In this document: positions 52,807 to 61,723 of the stretch, piece by piece
Layout of the letters: each line of letters starts with the position of its first letter
Position numbering within the stretch: the first letter of the stretch is position 1
NCBI RefSeq assembly: GCF_000374125.1
Contig: NZ_KB893643.1
Location: 1-64,000, forward strand
DNA: 64,000 bases
Origin: Niabella aurantiaca DSM 17617
Lineage (GTDB): Bacteria > Bacteroidota > Bacteroidia > Chitinophagales > Chitinophagaceae
Direction of reading: 5' to 3'
Position numbers and translations under genes: made by a program
Notes under the pieces: model-generated
Seen by the model: only the letters and a program-made list of their open reading frames with translations
What the model was told of the DNA's origin: nothing
Databases searched by the model: none

Positions 52807-53463
52807 TTACTTTTCGAGGCTAACCGTCGTAAACTCCCGGGTCACCTCCTCTCCCGATTTGCTTTTGATGTCTTCCATTTGGGTTGCTGTATCCGCAATA
52901 CAAAAGGGGGTCTTTTTAAGTAGTTCCGTTATCCCTTCATTGTCATAGAGGGTAAATCCGTATTGTGTAAAAGACAGCTTTTGCATAAAACTTTGCTGTG
53001 CAAAGGTGATGTTCAATTTTCCTCCTGGTTTCAATACGCGGTATAATTCTGAAAGCAGCCGCTCCGGTTCTTTCCAGAAGTAAATGGTGTTCACCGTGAA
53101 GATCCGGTTAATATAATGATCAGCAAACGGCACGTGCACCCCATCATACAGCTGAAAAAGGGCCTGCTTCCTTTCTACAAAAGCCTGGTTCATTTTCCCG
53201 GCTTCCCGGCTCATTGTTTTAGATATCTCCAGCCCGTAATAGGTCAGGTCTGCTTTTTGCCGCAGCAGATATGGAAGGTGTTTCCCGTTCCCATGCCCGA
53301 GTTCCAGGATATGATCATGATCGGCGATGTCAAGCCGGTCGATGGCATGCCTGGTCATCCCGATATTACTTTCATGCATCATATCGGCCACTTCTATTCC
53401 CATTGCACCGTCGGGCTGCCGCAACTGAGCGGCCAGTTCTTTTAACCGGTCGTTATCATTCAT
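52807..53463 (-). CDS. Class I SAM-dependent methyltransferase
   Basis: 218 residues. DHILELGHGNGKHLPYLL is the SAM-binding motif I and YYGLEISKTM motif II; VNTIYFWKEPERLLSELYRVLKPGGKL (in parts) is the Methyltransf_11 acceptor edge. The substrate is unknown; no membrane or signal segment. Not similar in sequence to the one at 5441. The gap before it (52510-52806) holds no gene. Confidence 0.88.
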   Translation of the reverse strand: MNDNDRLKELAAQLRQPDGAMGIEVADMMHESNIGMTRHAIDRLDIADHDHILELGHGNGKHLPYLLRQKADLTYYGLEISKTMSREAGKMNQAFVERKQALFQLYDGVHVPFADHYINRIFTVNTIYFWKEPERLLSELYRVLKPGGKLNITFAQQSFMQKLSFTQYGFTLYDNEGITELLKKTPFCIADTATQMEDIKSKSGEEVTREFTTVSLEK

Positions 53464-53501
53464 ATGTTTTTTTTACAGTGTAACATTGTCTCTTTTCCGG
53501 T

Positions 53502-53805
53502 TCAGACCCAAGGCAGCGAAAAATAAAAAATAGCCCCCATTCCGGCCGCGCCTTCGGCCCATACCCTTCCTTTATACCGGGCGATGATCCGTTCTACCAG
53601 CGAAAGCCTGATACCGTTGCCCTCGCCCTTTTACAAAATAAATAATATCCTGCGTTGTTTCCTTGCAGCCCACATGAATCACCGTTTCTTCTTTTTTGTG
53701 GCTGTATTTTACTGCGTTCCCGGCAGGTTGATCCATACCTGCAAGCGACAATGCCCGCACCACATGCACAAGCTTTTGCGATCGTTTATCAGGTGTTGCT
53801 CCCAT
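53502..53805 (-). pseudogene. Histidine kinase ATPase-domain fossil
   Basis: Pieces in different frames match the HATPase domain of phytochrome-like or other hybrid kinases: RALSLA then LQVWINLPG (frame 2), NAVKYSHKKEETVIHVGC and DIIYFVK (frame 1), then [20 protein letters not shown] and [19 protein letters not shown] (another frame) ending at TGA 53504. The part between the Asp-Gly box and GNGI is deleted. At least three frame changes and no N-terminal sensor or His box remain. Residual fossil, not expressed as protein. Confidence 0.65.
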
Positions 53806-53922
53806 AATGAGCGGATTGGTATATAGAAAGTGAATTTACAAACGAATATAGAGAAAGCTGTTACAATAAAACAGAGCTCCGTACCTTTGGCGGCATCAAC
53901 CACTTTTAAAAATAGCAAATAT

Positions 53923-54861
53923 ATGCTTGCAGCAAATGAACAGACCGGTCGGCATTCACGCCGGGATTTTTTGAAGAAAGGCGGCCTTGCCTCCCTGGGA
54001 TTGTTAACCGTTCCTTCTCTTTTTGGACCGGAGGATCTGTTCAAAGGGCCTGGCTCCAGGATTTCCGGTGTACAGATAGGTGTCATCACTTACTCATACC
54101 GGAGCATGCCCGGCAGCCTCCAGGAGATATTGCAATACACGGTAAACAGCGGCATCAGTGCCGTGGAGCTCATGGGCGATGCGGTGGAGCAATATGCCGG
54201 ATGTCCTTCGGATAAAGCACAAATAGCCGATTGGCGGGCCACGGTTCCGATGGACAAATTCAAAATGGTGAAAAAAATGTTCAACAAGGCCGGTGTAAAA
54301 ATTTACGCTTATAAACCCAATGCATTAGGTGCCCGCAATACCGATGCTGAAATCGAATACGCCATGCGGGCGGCAAAAGCCCTGGGCGCTTCGGCGGTTA
54401 CCGTTGAGCTGCCCAAAGATCCTGCGCAAACAGAGCGGCTGGGCAAGCTGGGCGCCAAACACAAGGTCTATATCGGCTATCACGCGCATACACAGGCAAC
54501 CGATACATTGTGGGACCAGGCTTTAGAGCAATCTCCCTATAATTCAATGAACCTGGACTGTGGTCATTATATCGCGGCACCGGGGCATACAGCCCAATCA
54601 TTGCTGGCGCTGATCCGGAAGCGGCATAACCGGATCACCTCCATGCACCTTAAAGATCGCCAAACCGCAGCCAACGGCGGGGCCAACCTGCCCTGGGGCC
54701 AGGGCGATACACCTATTAAAGAGATCCTCTCCCTGCTCCGGGATAATAAGTATAAAATACCGGTTACAATTGAGCTGGAATATAAGATCACTGAAGGATC
54801 CGATGCCGTACAGGAAGTTAAAAAATGCCTGGACTATGCCCGGAAAGCGCTCGGGGCTTAG
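53923..54861 (+). CDS. Xylose-isomerase-like TIM-barrel sugar isomerase/epimerase, exported
   Basis: About 312 residues from ATG 53923. A Tat-type signal SRRDFLKKGGLASLGLL (residues 13-29) suggests export; the GTG start at 53830 is unlikely. The barrel shows ISGVQIGVITYSYRSMPG, ISAVELMG and NSMNLDCGHYI and TSMHLKDRQT, with metal-binding Glu/His typical of the AP-endonuclease-type family. The sugar is unknown. A -7 TACCTTTG lies at 53882-53889. Confidence 0.85.
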   Translation: MLAANEQTGRHSRRDFLKKGGLASLGLLTVPSLFGPEDLFKGPGSRISGVQIGVITYSYRSMPGSLQEILQYTVNSGISAVELMGDAVEQYAGCPSDKAQIADWRATVPMDKFKMVKKMFNKAGVKIYAYKPNALGARNTDAEIEYAMRAAKALGASAVTVELPKDPAQTERLGKLGAKHKVYIGYHAHTQATDTLWDQALEQSPYNSMNLDCGHYIAAPGHTAQSLLALIRKRHNRITSMHLKDRQTAANGGANLPWGQGDTPIKEILSLLRDNKYKIPVTIELEYKITEGSDAVQEVKKCLDYARKALGA

Positions 54862-54991
54862 TCTTTTTGTTTCAGGTTTGACGTTTAAAGCTTGAGGTCA
54901 GATCCGTCTAACGTCCGACTACCGCCGAAAGCGAACAGCTGATGACCTGGGGTGCATTGGGTGTTTGAGGTTCACGGCCTGACGTTAAAGC

Positions 54992-55020
54992 ACCGCGGGT
55001 TCGAATCCCGCCCTCACCGC
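54992..55020 (+). other. tRNA 3'-end fragment (T arm and acceptor strand)
   Basis: GCGGGTTCGAATCCCGC (54995-55011) is a perfect T arm, followed by CCTCACC and G, the 3' acceptor strand of a tRNA such as tRNA-Ser; no matching 5' half is found upstream. Probably left by an integration event (att site) or a partial duplication. It is not a functional tRNA. Confidence 0.6.
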
Positions 55021-55077
55021 AAAAGAAGTTCAGAGTTCATGGTTCGATACCTGATCTGTTTTATGCCCGATGATCTC

Positions 55078-55112
55078 ATTCTCACATTTCCACATTTCCA
55101 AATTCTCAAATT
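55078..55112. repeat. Degenerate CACATTTCC / AAATTCTC repeat
   Basis: Imperfect units ATTCTCACATTTCCAC, ATTTCCAAATTCTCAAATTA follow each other between the tRNA fragment and the DUF2264 stop. Such low-complexity intergenic repeats occur in Bacteroidota genomes. Function unknown. Confidence 0.4.
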
Positions 55113-55119
55113 AACATAC

Positions 55120-56403
55120 TCAATAATCCACTTTATAATCCTTCTTCACCGGCTGTCCGCTCCAGGCTTTTTTGCTGGTCCAGTCTGCCGGAGGATCCGT
55201 CCAGAATTTATTATCGGCGGGTAACCCCAGGGGCAAAAAGCCCAGCGTGGCCATGTACAGGCTTCCGGTAGAGGTATAAACATCTGCCATCATGGGTTGG
55301 TGCCCGTTAAAGCCCAGCACCAGCCAGCCATTGGCGTCAAAGTTCTGGTTCCCTTCAAACATATTGGAAAACACTTTTGTCAGTGCACAACGTACCTGTG
55401 CCGGCCGGATATGTTCCGGCAGCTTTTCCATCAGTGCCACCTGAGCCAGTGCCTGAAATGCAGCCGTGCGGTAGGTTACCGAGCGTCCGAAAGCGGGATA
55501 AGTGCCATCCGGTGCAATGATGCGCTCCAGGAATTCTGCATGACGCACCATCCGGCGCAACGCCGTTTCATAATCTTCCGCACGCACATGTACTTTTCCC
55601 GGTCGCTTTTCCAGCAGGGTTTTGATCAGATCCGTGAGCATGGGATGAATGACATAAGAGTTGTAATAATCCATACTGAACAGGTCGCCATCCTTGTACC
55701 AGCTGTCGCCGGTGTACCAGTCCTTCATTTTGTTCAATGCATAATCAATCCGGACCGGGTCATAATCTTCCCCGATGTATCGCAGAAAGCCTTCGGTAAG
55801 CGCTGCGAACACCAGCCAGTTATTGTAGGCCCCGCTGCGGTTGCGCAGGGATTTGAATGCATCGATGTACCGCCGTTTTGTAAGGGTATCCAGCGGCTCC
55901 CACAGGGCCTTGGGCGCTCTCAGGAACGCGTGCGACAAATAAGCCGCATCTACAATGGGCTGGCTCTGCTTTTTAAAATTCAGGCAATCGGGGTTCTCCG
56001 GGTCCACCGCATTTCTGAGCCCCTGCAACATTTCTTTACGCATTTTGGCACGCAACGTCCCTTCCTCTGTTGCGTCGTCCGGTAAGGCCAGCCAGGGCGC
56101 GATCCCGGCAGCGGTCCGGCCCACAGCCTCCAGGTAGGTCACATCTTTTACCACCAGGTTGTAATCCGGTCCCTGCTCCAGCGGCAGGTTCTTTTTTAAG
56201 GTGCCCTCCGCCAGGTTGTGCACCACCGGATAGGCGATCTTATAAAGGTCCTTTACCCAACGGGCACGATCCTGTGCGCCTGTGGCAATGCCGGGGTTTG
56301 CCGGCTTTATTTTGGGATTGCGTCCCGGCTGACCGCTGCCTGCCAGGGATACCAGTAGCGCAATGACCATGAACGCCCCGGTTTTCTTTTGTATATATTT
56401 CAT
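55120..56403 (-). CDS. DUF2264-family secreted protein
   Basis: About 427 residues from ATG 56403 (MKYIQKKTGAFMVIALLVSL, signal peptide); the upstream frame to 56577 overlaps GH88. Family motifs: RARWVKDLYKIAYPVVHNLAEG, RSGAYNNWLVFAALTEGFLR, YDPVRIDYALNKMKDWYTGD and NANGW-like NFDANGWLVLGF. DUF2264 proteins have an alpha-helical toroid form and often occur with GH88/GH105 enzymes. The activity is unproven. In the second PUL, last gene. Confidence 0.88.
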   Translation of the reverse strand: MKYIQKKTGAFMVIALLVSLAGSGQPGRNPKIKPANPGIATGAQDRARWVKDLYKIAYPVVHNLAEGTLKKNLPLEQGPDYNLVVKDVTYLEAVGRTAAGIAPWLALPDDATEEGTLRAKMRKEMLQGLRNAVDPENPDCLNFKKQSQPIVDAAYLSHAFLRAPKALWEPLDTLTKRRYIDAFKSLRNRSGAYNNWLVFAALTEGFLRYIGEDYDPVRIDYALNKMKDWYTGDSWYKDGDLFSMDYYNSYVIHPMLTDLIKTLLEKRPGKVHVRAEDYETALRRMVRHAEFLERIIAPDGTYPAFGRSVTYRTAAFQALAQVALMEKLPEHIRPAQVRCALTKVFSNMFEGNQNFDANGWLVLGFNGHQPMMADVYTSTGSLYMATLGFLPLGLPADNKFWTDPPADWTSKKAWSGQPVKKDYKVDY

Positions 56404-56455
56404 CTCTCTATCTTTTAATATGGCAATGATGCTGTCTTTATAACACCGTCTTTTG

Positions 56456-57748
56456 TTATTCTTCAAACAATTTTTCATTATGGGCAATTTTACGATACCG
56501 AAGCAATCCTTCCAGGAAGTAATAATCGGCATATACCAGCGGCACATCGATCTCGTTATTGTGCGGAATGCTGCCAACGCTGTGCATCAAAATAAAATTT
56601 CCGTTCGTATGCTCCTTTGCACGGTATGCAGGGCTTGCCAGCGTATGCAGGGTAGCAACGGCAAACCGCCGGTACCCCGTGGCCTCTTTACCGGATACAT
56701 AGCCGCTCAGCTCCAGCAGGGCCGATGCCGTGATCGCCGCCGCAGAAGCATCCCGATACGGGATCTTTACGCGCAGCGCGTTGGAATTTACACCCGGCGT
56801 ATAGCCCGGCTGCCCGATGTTAAAATCCCAGTATGGAATTTTATCAGCAGGCAGATTCTTATGATTCATATAATAGCCGGCCAGCCCTTTTGCAGTTGCC
56901 AGGAACCGCGGGTCTTTTGTAAATCGGTAAGCCATGGTAAACCCGTAAATGGCCCAGGCCTGCCCCCTTGCCCAGGTAGAGTTATCGGCATAACCCTGCG
57001 CGGTCTCCCTGCCCACCACGTTGGACGAAGCGGTATCATAACACACCACATGATAGGTGCTGAAATCCGGCCTCACCTGGTTTTTCATCGCGTTCAGGGC
57101 ATGGGTTACGGCAACGTGCCGGTATGTGGTGTCCCCGGAAACTGCTGATGCAAAGAACAGCAATTCAAGGTTCATCAGGTTGTCTACGATAACCGGGTAA
57201 TGATAGGTCTTGTTCCCATGCCAGGAAACAAAACGGTTCCAGGATTTGATGCTGCCAACCCGGGGATCAAACCGGGTGCACAAAGAACGCGCTGCCTGTA
57301 CCAGGATGTCTTTATAAGCCGCATTGTGCGTGAGCCGGTACGCATTGCCATAGCTGCAATACATCATAAACCCCAGGTCGTGATGCTGGGTAAAGTTTTT
57401 GAGCGGCTCCAGCTTTTCGGTCCAGCGGAGCGCTTCTTTTTTCAGCGCCTCATTCCTTGAGTATTCATATGCATACCAAAGGCTGCCGGGGAAGAACCCC
57501 GGTGTCCAGTCGTACATCGACGTGGTGGTCATCTGCCCTTTTTTGTTGATGGTACGGGGATAGGCGCCTTTGGGAGCGGCAAATTTCTGATCAGCGTCTG
57601 CAAGCTGCAACTGCAGCATCTTTTCGCTGTGGAAAAAATTCTCTTCAACAAAACGGTCGGCGGCCGGTTTTTTATTTTCCTTTGATGTTACACAGGAAGC
57701 CAGCAACGCCATAAATAATGGTACCGTAAAAATGTTTTTTCTGAGCAT
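56456..57748 (-). CDS. GH88 unsaturated glucuronyl hydrolase, lipoprotein
   Basis: About 430 residues from ATG 57748. A lipoprotein signal LFMALLASC (Cys near 19) leads to an (alpha/alpha)6 barrel: YDWTPGFFPGSLWYAYEYS, VIVDNLMNLELLFFAS (catalytic Asp), AQGYADNSTWARGQAWAIYG. It removes 4,5-unsaturated uronate from lyase products by hydration. It implies a polysaccharide lyase acting upstream, possibly the beta-helix protein next to it. 34 nt from that gene. Confidence 0.92.
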   Translation of the reverse strand: MLRKNIFTVPLFMALLASCVTSKENKKPAADRFVEENFFHSEKMLQLQLADADQKFAAPKGAYPRTINKKGQMTTTSMYDWTPGFFPGSLWYAYEYSRNEALKKEALRWTEKLEPLKNFTQHHDLGFMMYCSYGNAYRLTHNAAYKDILVQAARSLCTRFDPRVGSIKSWNRFVSWHGNKTYHYPVIVDNLMNLELLFFASAVSGDTTYRHVAVTHALNAMKNQVRPDFSTYHVVCYDTASSNVVGRETAQGYADNSTWARGQAWAIYGFTMAYRFTKDPRFLATAKGLAGYYMNHKNLPADKIPYWDFNIGQPGYTPGVNSNALRVKIPYRDASAAAITASALLELSGYVSGKEATGYRRFAVATLHTLASPAYRAKEHTNGNFILMHSVGSIPHNNEIDVPLVYADYYFLEGLLRYRKIAHNEKLFEE

Positions 57749-57782
57749 TTTCAAATATAAAATTAAAGTTATTTACAAGCAG

Positions 57783-59381
57783 TCACCGTTGGTCCGGAGT
57801 TTTCTTTAAAGAGCTGCCGGCTCCGGATACAATCACATACTGAAAAGCTCCTACGTCCGGGTTCCCGGCTGGAAGGCCATTTCCTGAGAAGTCCACTCCC
57901 CCATTATTCTTGATGAACATACCCGCGTTCCGACAGGAAGAGCTGGGAAGTATCCCGAATCCCTTCGCCTTTTCAAAACCAGCGCCAGGTGCAGGATCGA
58001 CAAATAAAGGATCTTCGTAAAAATTATCGCTTCGCACAGCCTTGCCCCACTCGAGCGCGGCGAAAGTAGCTTGAGGATAAAAACAATTGTTATGGAATCG
58101 GGCTCTTGTATCCGGAATCTTATCGGCCAGCATGGCAATCGTAGACTCCGTGTAAAATATATTATTGGAGAAGATAGCACCAGATCCCTCCCAAAACATT
58201 TTGTCTACCGGGTTTCTAATAACAAACACATTGTTATACACGAAGCGATCTTTATTTGGGCTATTCTGGACAAGGAAGAGCTTTTTTGCACCTGTTTTAC
58301 CAACATCATTTACACTTACATTATACCTCACGGTGATATTATTGGCCCGGGACATAAACAGGAAAAAGCCGCCATTGTTATCGTGTGAATAATTGTACTC
58401 AAAAACATCGCCATCGGTAGCAGAAGGCTCATCCCAGCCATCAGCGTCAAAGGCCATACCATCATTAGGGCCGCCGCCTTTCATTCCATATACCTCGTTG
58501 TGCGCAACTACCGTATTAACACTGGCCACCGTCCAGATACCGGCAAAGTTAATATCATTGGTCATACAGGCATTATAGACCGTATTATTAGTGACCCTGC
58601 TGCCACCACTTACCTGTGCCATAACAATGCCATCGCCGTAGATATTTTCAATAAGGTTATTGTCGAATACGATATTTTTTGACCGGTTCGCCATATCTGA
58701 AAAACCCGTTGTACGTAGCCCCTCTACAGAACAATCAGCAATATGGCAGTTTTGGATCCATACGTCGCTCAATTTACCATTGACAATGATGCCTCCAGTT
58801 CCTTTTACATAATTGGGCTGTTTTGCCGTGGCTGCATTTACATCATGTATATAACAATTCTTAATACGGATGTTGGTACAAAAGGGGCCTGACCGGCTCC
58901 CGCCGTTTACCCGGACCCCAGTGGCGGCGTAGCTCATACCGTCCGGAACCTTATTGGTTATTTCCAGGTTGTTCACCTCCCAGTAGGATACTCCGTTTAA
59001 AAGTAGTGTGCTGGATCCGTTTGTTTTACCTCCGCCATGAATCACCGGTCTTTTGTCTCCGCCATATTTATCAATAGTAATGAATGCGCCGGTTTTTCCG
59101 GAACCTTTCGGTTGCAGGGTTTCATTCCATATGCCCCCGCTCTTTAACAGAATCCGGTCACCCGGCAAAAATGTTACGGAATTTACTTTGGACAGCGTTT
59201 TCCATGCCGTGGTAGCGCTCGCGCCGGTATTGGCATCATCTCCATTGGGGTCTACATAATATACCGTGGGGTGCACCCTAAGAAGGCCCGATCCGGGCAG
59301 TTGTCCGGCCGTTTCTCTTGACTTCTTACAGGCCCAAAAGCAAGTGAAAAAAAATAAGAACAGTAACAGGGTCTTTTTCAT
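57783..59381 (-). CDS. Right-handed parallel beta-helix lipoprotein (lyase-like)
   Basis: About 532 residues from ATG 59381. MKKTLLLFLFFFTCFWAC gives a lipoprotein signal (Cys near 18). PTVYYVDPNGDDANTGASAT begins a parallel beta-helix with repeated NN/I patterns: WEVNNLEITNK, NIVFDNNLIENIYGDG, RVTNNTVYNACM, TVVAHNEVYGM. The fold is used by polysaccharide lyases of several families and by some glycosidases; catalytic residues cannot be assigned. In this PUL it is the best candidate for the uronate lyase that feeds GH88. Confidence 0.85.
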   Translation of the reverse strand: MKKTLLLFLFFFTCFWACKKSRETAGQLPGSGLLRVHPTVYYVDPNGDDANTGASATTAWKTLSKVNSVTFLPGDRILLKSGGIWNETLQPKGSGKTGAFITIDKYGGDKRPVIHGGGKTNGSSTLLLNGVSYWEVNNLEITNKVPDGMSYAATGVRVNGGSRSGPFCTNIRIKNCYIHDVNAATAKQPNYVKGTGGIIVNGKLSDVWIQNCHIADCSVEGLRTTGFSDMANRSKNIVFDNNLIENIYGDGIVMAQVSGGSRVTNNTVYNACMTNDINFAGIWTVASVNTVVAHNEVYGMKGGGPNDGMAFDADGWDEPSATDGDVFEYNYSHDNNGGFFLFMSRANNITVRYNVSVNDVGKTGAKKLFLVQNSPNKDRFVYNNVFVIRNPVDKMFWEGSGAIFSNNIFYTESTIAMLADKIPDTRARFHNNCFYPQATFAALEWGKAVRSDNFYEDPLFVDPAPGAGFEKAKGFGILPSSSCRNAGMFIKNNGGVDFSGNGLPAGNPDVGAFQYVIVSGAGSSLKKTPDQR

Positions 59382-59809
59382 GTGTGTACTTTTAATTTTA
59401 TTTCTTGACACAGGCCGTATGTCTAACCTGTAGGCCGCCGGATCCAACGGCACGGTGGATCTTTTGCCTGCTTGGGCCGGAAGAGAGAAGCCTGAAGCAT
59501 TTTATCAGTCTCCATACCTTCGCGCGCTTCCCCCTGGCTCCATTATTGGTTATAATACGTAATTTTCGTTCCGCATAATTACCCTCGATCAAAAAATGGT
59601 AAAGAGATTGGTACTCAAACCCCACATACATAATATTGTTATTAAGCTTTTGAAGTATTGCTTCGACATCATTTGAATTGACTTCATCGATACATCTTTA
59701 CGGGTATGTTCAGGGAGCAACTTGCAGAATGACCATACAATCGGCAATTGCAGCTCGTTAAAATTTCCGGGAACAGTCTGAACCATTCCCGGAAAATACT
59801 AAAAAGGAC
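59382..59809. other. Intergenic stretch in the second PUL
   Basis: 428 nt between the susD stop and the beta-helix gene. Two minus-strand frames (59398-59631 and 59589-59786) overlap in different phases and look unlike known proteins; FNELQLPIVWSFCKLLPEHT is unmatched. Nothing convincing; it may be a decayed gene or a leader. Confidence 0.4.
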
Positions 59810-61702
59810 CTAATATATCCAGCCCGGTGTAGGTTTCAGGTTCTTATTGAGTTCTATTTCAGCTTTGGGAACCGGCCATGTGTACCAATAATCACCAATC
59901 CATTCATAAGTGGTACCGCCTGTACTTTCTGTGCCCCCCCAGGCGTGTTGAGCCACTTTCTCGCTGAATTTTGTTTCTTTAAGAGTTTTCCAACGCATTT
60001 CATCAAAGAAGTTCACCCCTTCCCCAATCAATTCGCGGCGACGCTCATCACGCACATAATTGCGCGCGGTTGTTTTATCGGAAAAAGAGGAAGCCATTGT
60101 TGGCATGCTTACGCGATCCCTTACCTGCTTTACCTTGGCCATAGCACCACTGAGATCATCCATCTCTACCAGGGCTTCCGCCCACATCAATAGCACATCG
60201 GCGTAACGAATGATGGGCTCATCTACAGGGTTTTGTTCACGGCGGGCATAATCCAGACCTTCACCTACAAATTTCCGGTGAATGTACTTGAATTCAGCCT
60301 GTGCATTACAGGTTCCCGAAGTGTAATACGTAGCTGGCAGACCTTTGTTTAAATTTGGCTCCGCCCCGGACTGATCAAAGTAATATTTTCCGGTTACCGG
60401 GAACCTGTAGGTGTACATACCTTCTGCCGTTTTTGGATTATTTACTCCTTTAAAGTCGGAGTAGGGCGTTACGACGTTGTATGCCAATCGAGGATCCCGG
60501 TTTTGATACGCTGCTTTCAAGCGGGCTTCATTTCCTTCCGGCAGGTACAAAGCTTTGGCGGCCGGATTCAATTTATTTAATTCGCTGTTGATAATAGTAG
60601 TGATCGTGGAATGTACTTCCAAACCATTGACCTTTTGATCGCGGATAAAGAAGGCCTTTCTGTTGGCAGTGCCCAATGCGCTGATGGCATTCCATTCGGG
60701 GAAAAAGTCTAACCAATTGAAAGATTTTACCGTATTGGCATCTATTTTTTCTTCATACAGATTCACCAATGCAGGCGTCACCTGCAAATCAGTCCAGCAG
60801 CCGGCGGCATCTTTTGCTCCCTGCTGATATGCAGCACAAAATTTTTGCAGTGCGGTGCCATAACCGGTAGGATCCTCAATATATTGAACGCTCATGATCA
60901 TTTCCTGACAACGCTCCTGGCCTACCTTAAACAATTGCTTGTAGTCCGGATAGAGGCTATAGCCCATCTCTCCCACTTTTGCAAAGTCGGCCGCGGCAAG
61001 ATCATATTTTTTTGAAAGCAGGTAGGCCCTTCCTCTCAATGCATAGGCAGTGCCCTTGCTGGCACGTCCTTCACCGCCGATCTGATTATCGGGCAAAGAA
61101 GATTCATTGATCGCATCCGTAAGATCCTGGATGATCAACGCCCAAACATCTGCCTCCGGGCTCTGGCCCCGGTTGCCTTCCGAAGGGTCAATCGGTTCGG
61201 TGTAAATAGGCACACCCAGTCCTTCCCTTCCATACAATTCATTCAGGCGCATATAGAAAAATGCACGCAGTACTTTGCATTCGGCCACCAGGCGATTTTT
61301 CTTTTCCGCATTCATTGGAGCTTCGGGAATATGGGCAATGGCATCATTTGCCCGATGAATGCCGTCATAACACCATTTCCAATGGTGAGAAAAATATGCG
61401 GAACTGGGTTTTACCGCCGAGGAAAACAAATTATCCAGGTTATACTCTCCCTGGCCCGTCATTCCAAATGCTTCATACCCGTAATATCCGATGTTCGTGG
61501 CGGTGCCGATCAGACCGTTGCTCCGTACGGGCCGCTGCAACGAATAATAAACCCCGATCACACCCTGATCCACCAGGCTTTCCGTTGTCCACATTGTGGA
61601 AGAAGATATCTTATCATTTGGAGCCGTTTCCAATAACCTTTTACATGCCGGCAAACTGCCCAACATGCAAATCATTGCTAACGTATATATATATATTTTC
61701 AT
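59810..61702 (-). CDS. SusD/RagB-family surface glycan-binding lipoprotein
   Basis: 630 residues. Lipoprotein signal MICMLGSLPACKRLL (Cys near 20). SusD features: TESLVDQGVIGVYYSLQRP, LVAECKVLRAFFYMRLNELYG, and C-terminal YVRDERRRELIGEGVNFFDE plus RWKTLKETKF. Partner of the SusC encoded 22 nt upstream; binds glycan at the outer membrane. Not closely similar to the SusD at 15558, so the two PULs have separate targets. Confidence 0.93.
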   Translation of the reverse strand: MKIYIYTLAMICMLGSLPACKRLLETAPNDKISSSTMWTTESLVDQGVIGVYYSLQRPVRSNGLIGTATNIGYYGYEAFGMTGQGEYNLDNLFSSAVKPSSAYFSHHWKWCYDGIHRANDAIAHIPEAPMNAEKKNRLVAECKVLRAFFYMRLNELYGREGLGVPIYTEPIDPSEGNRGQSPEADVWALIIQDLTDAINESSLPDNQIGGEGRASKGTAYALRGRAYLLSKKYDLAAADFAKVGEMGYSLYPDYKQLFKVGQERCQEMIMSVQYIEDPTGYGTALQKFCAAYQQGAKDAAGCWTDLQVTPALVNLYEEKIDANTVKSFNWLDFFPEWNAISALGTANRKAFFIRDQKVNGLEVHSTITTIINSELNKLNPAAKALYLPEGNEARLKAAYQNRDPRLAYNVVTPYSDFKGVNNPKTAEGMYTYRFPVTGKYYFDQSGAEPNLNKGLPATYYTSGTCNAQAEFKYIHRKFVGEGLDYARREQNPVDEPIIRYADVLLMWAEALVEMDDLSGAMAKVKQVRDRVSMPTMASSFSDKTTARNYVRDERRRELIGEGVNFFDEMRWKTLKETKFSEKVAQHAWGGTESTGGTTYEWIGDYWYTWPVPKAEIELNKNLKPTPGWIY

Positions 61703-61723
61703 CTGCTTATTTGTTTAGATTGA

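Noticed and set aside
54952-55224. Plus-strand ORF with HRGFESRPHRK
   Set aside because: This peptide is the translation of the tRNA T-arm fragment and repeats, a common spurious frame near tRNA ends.
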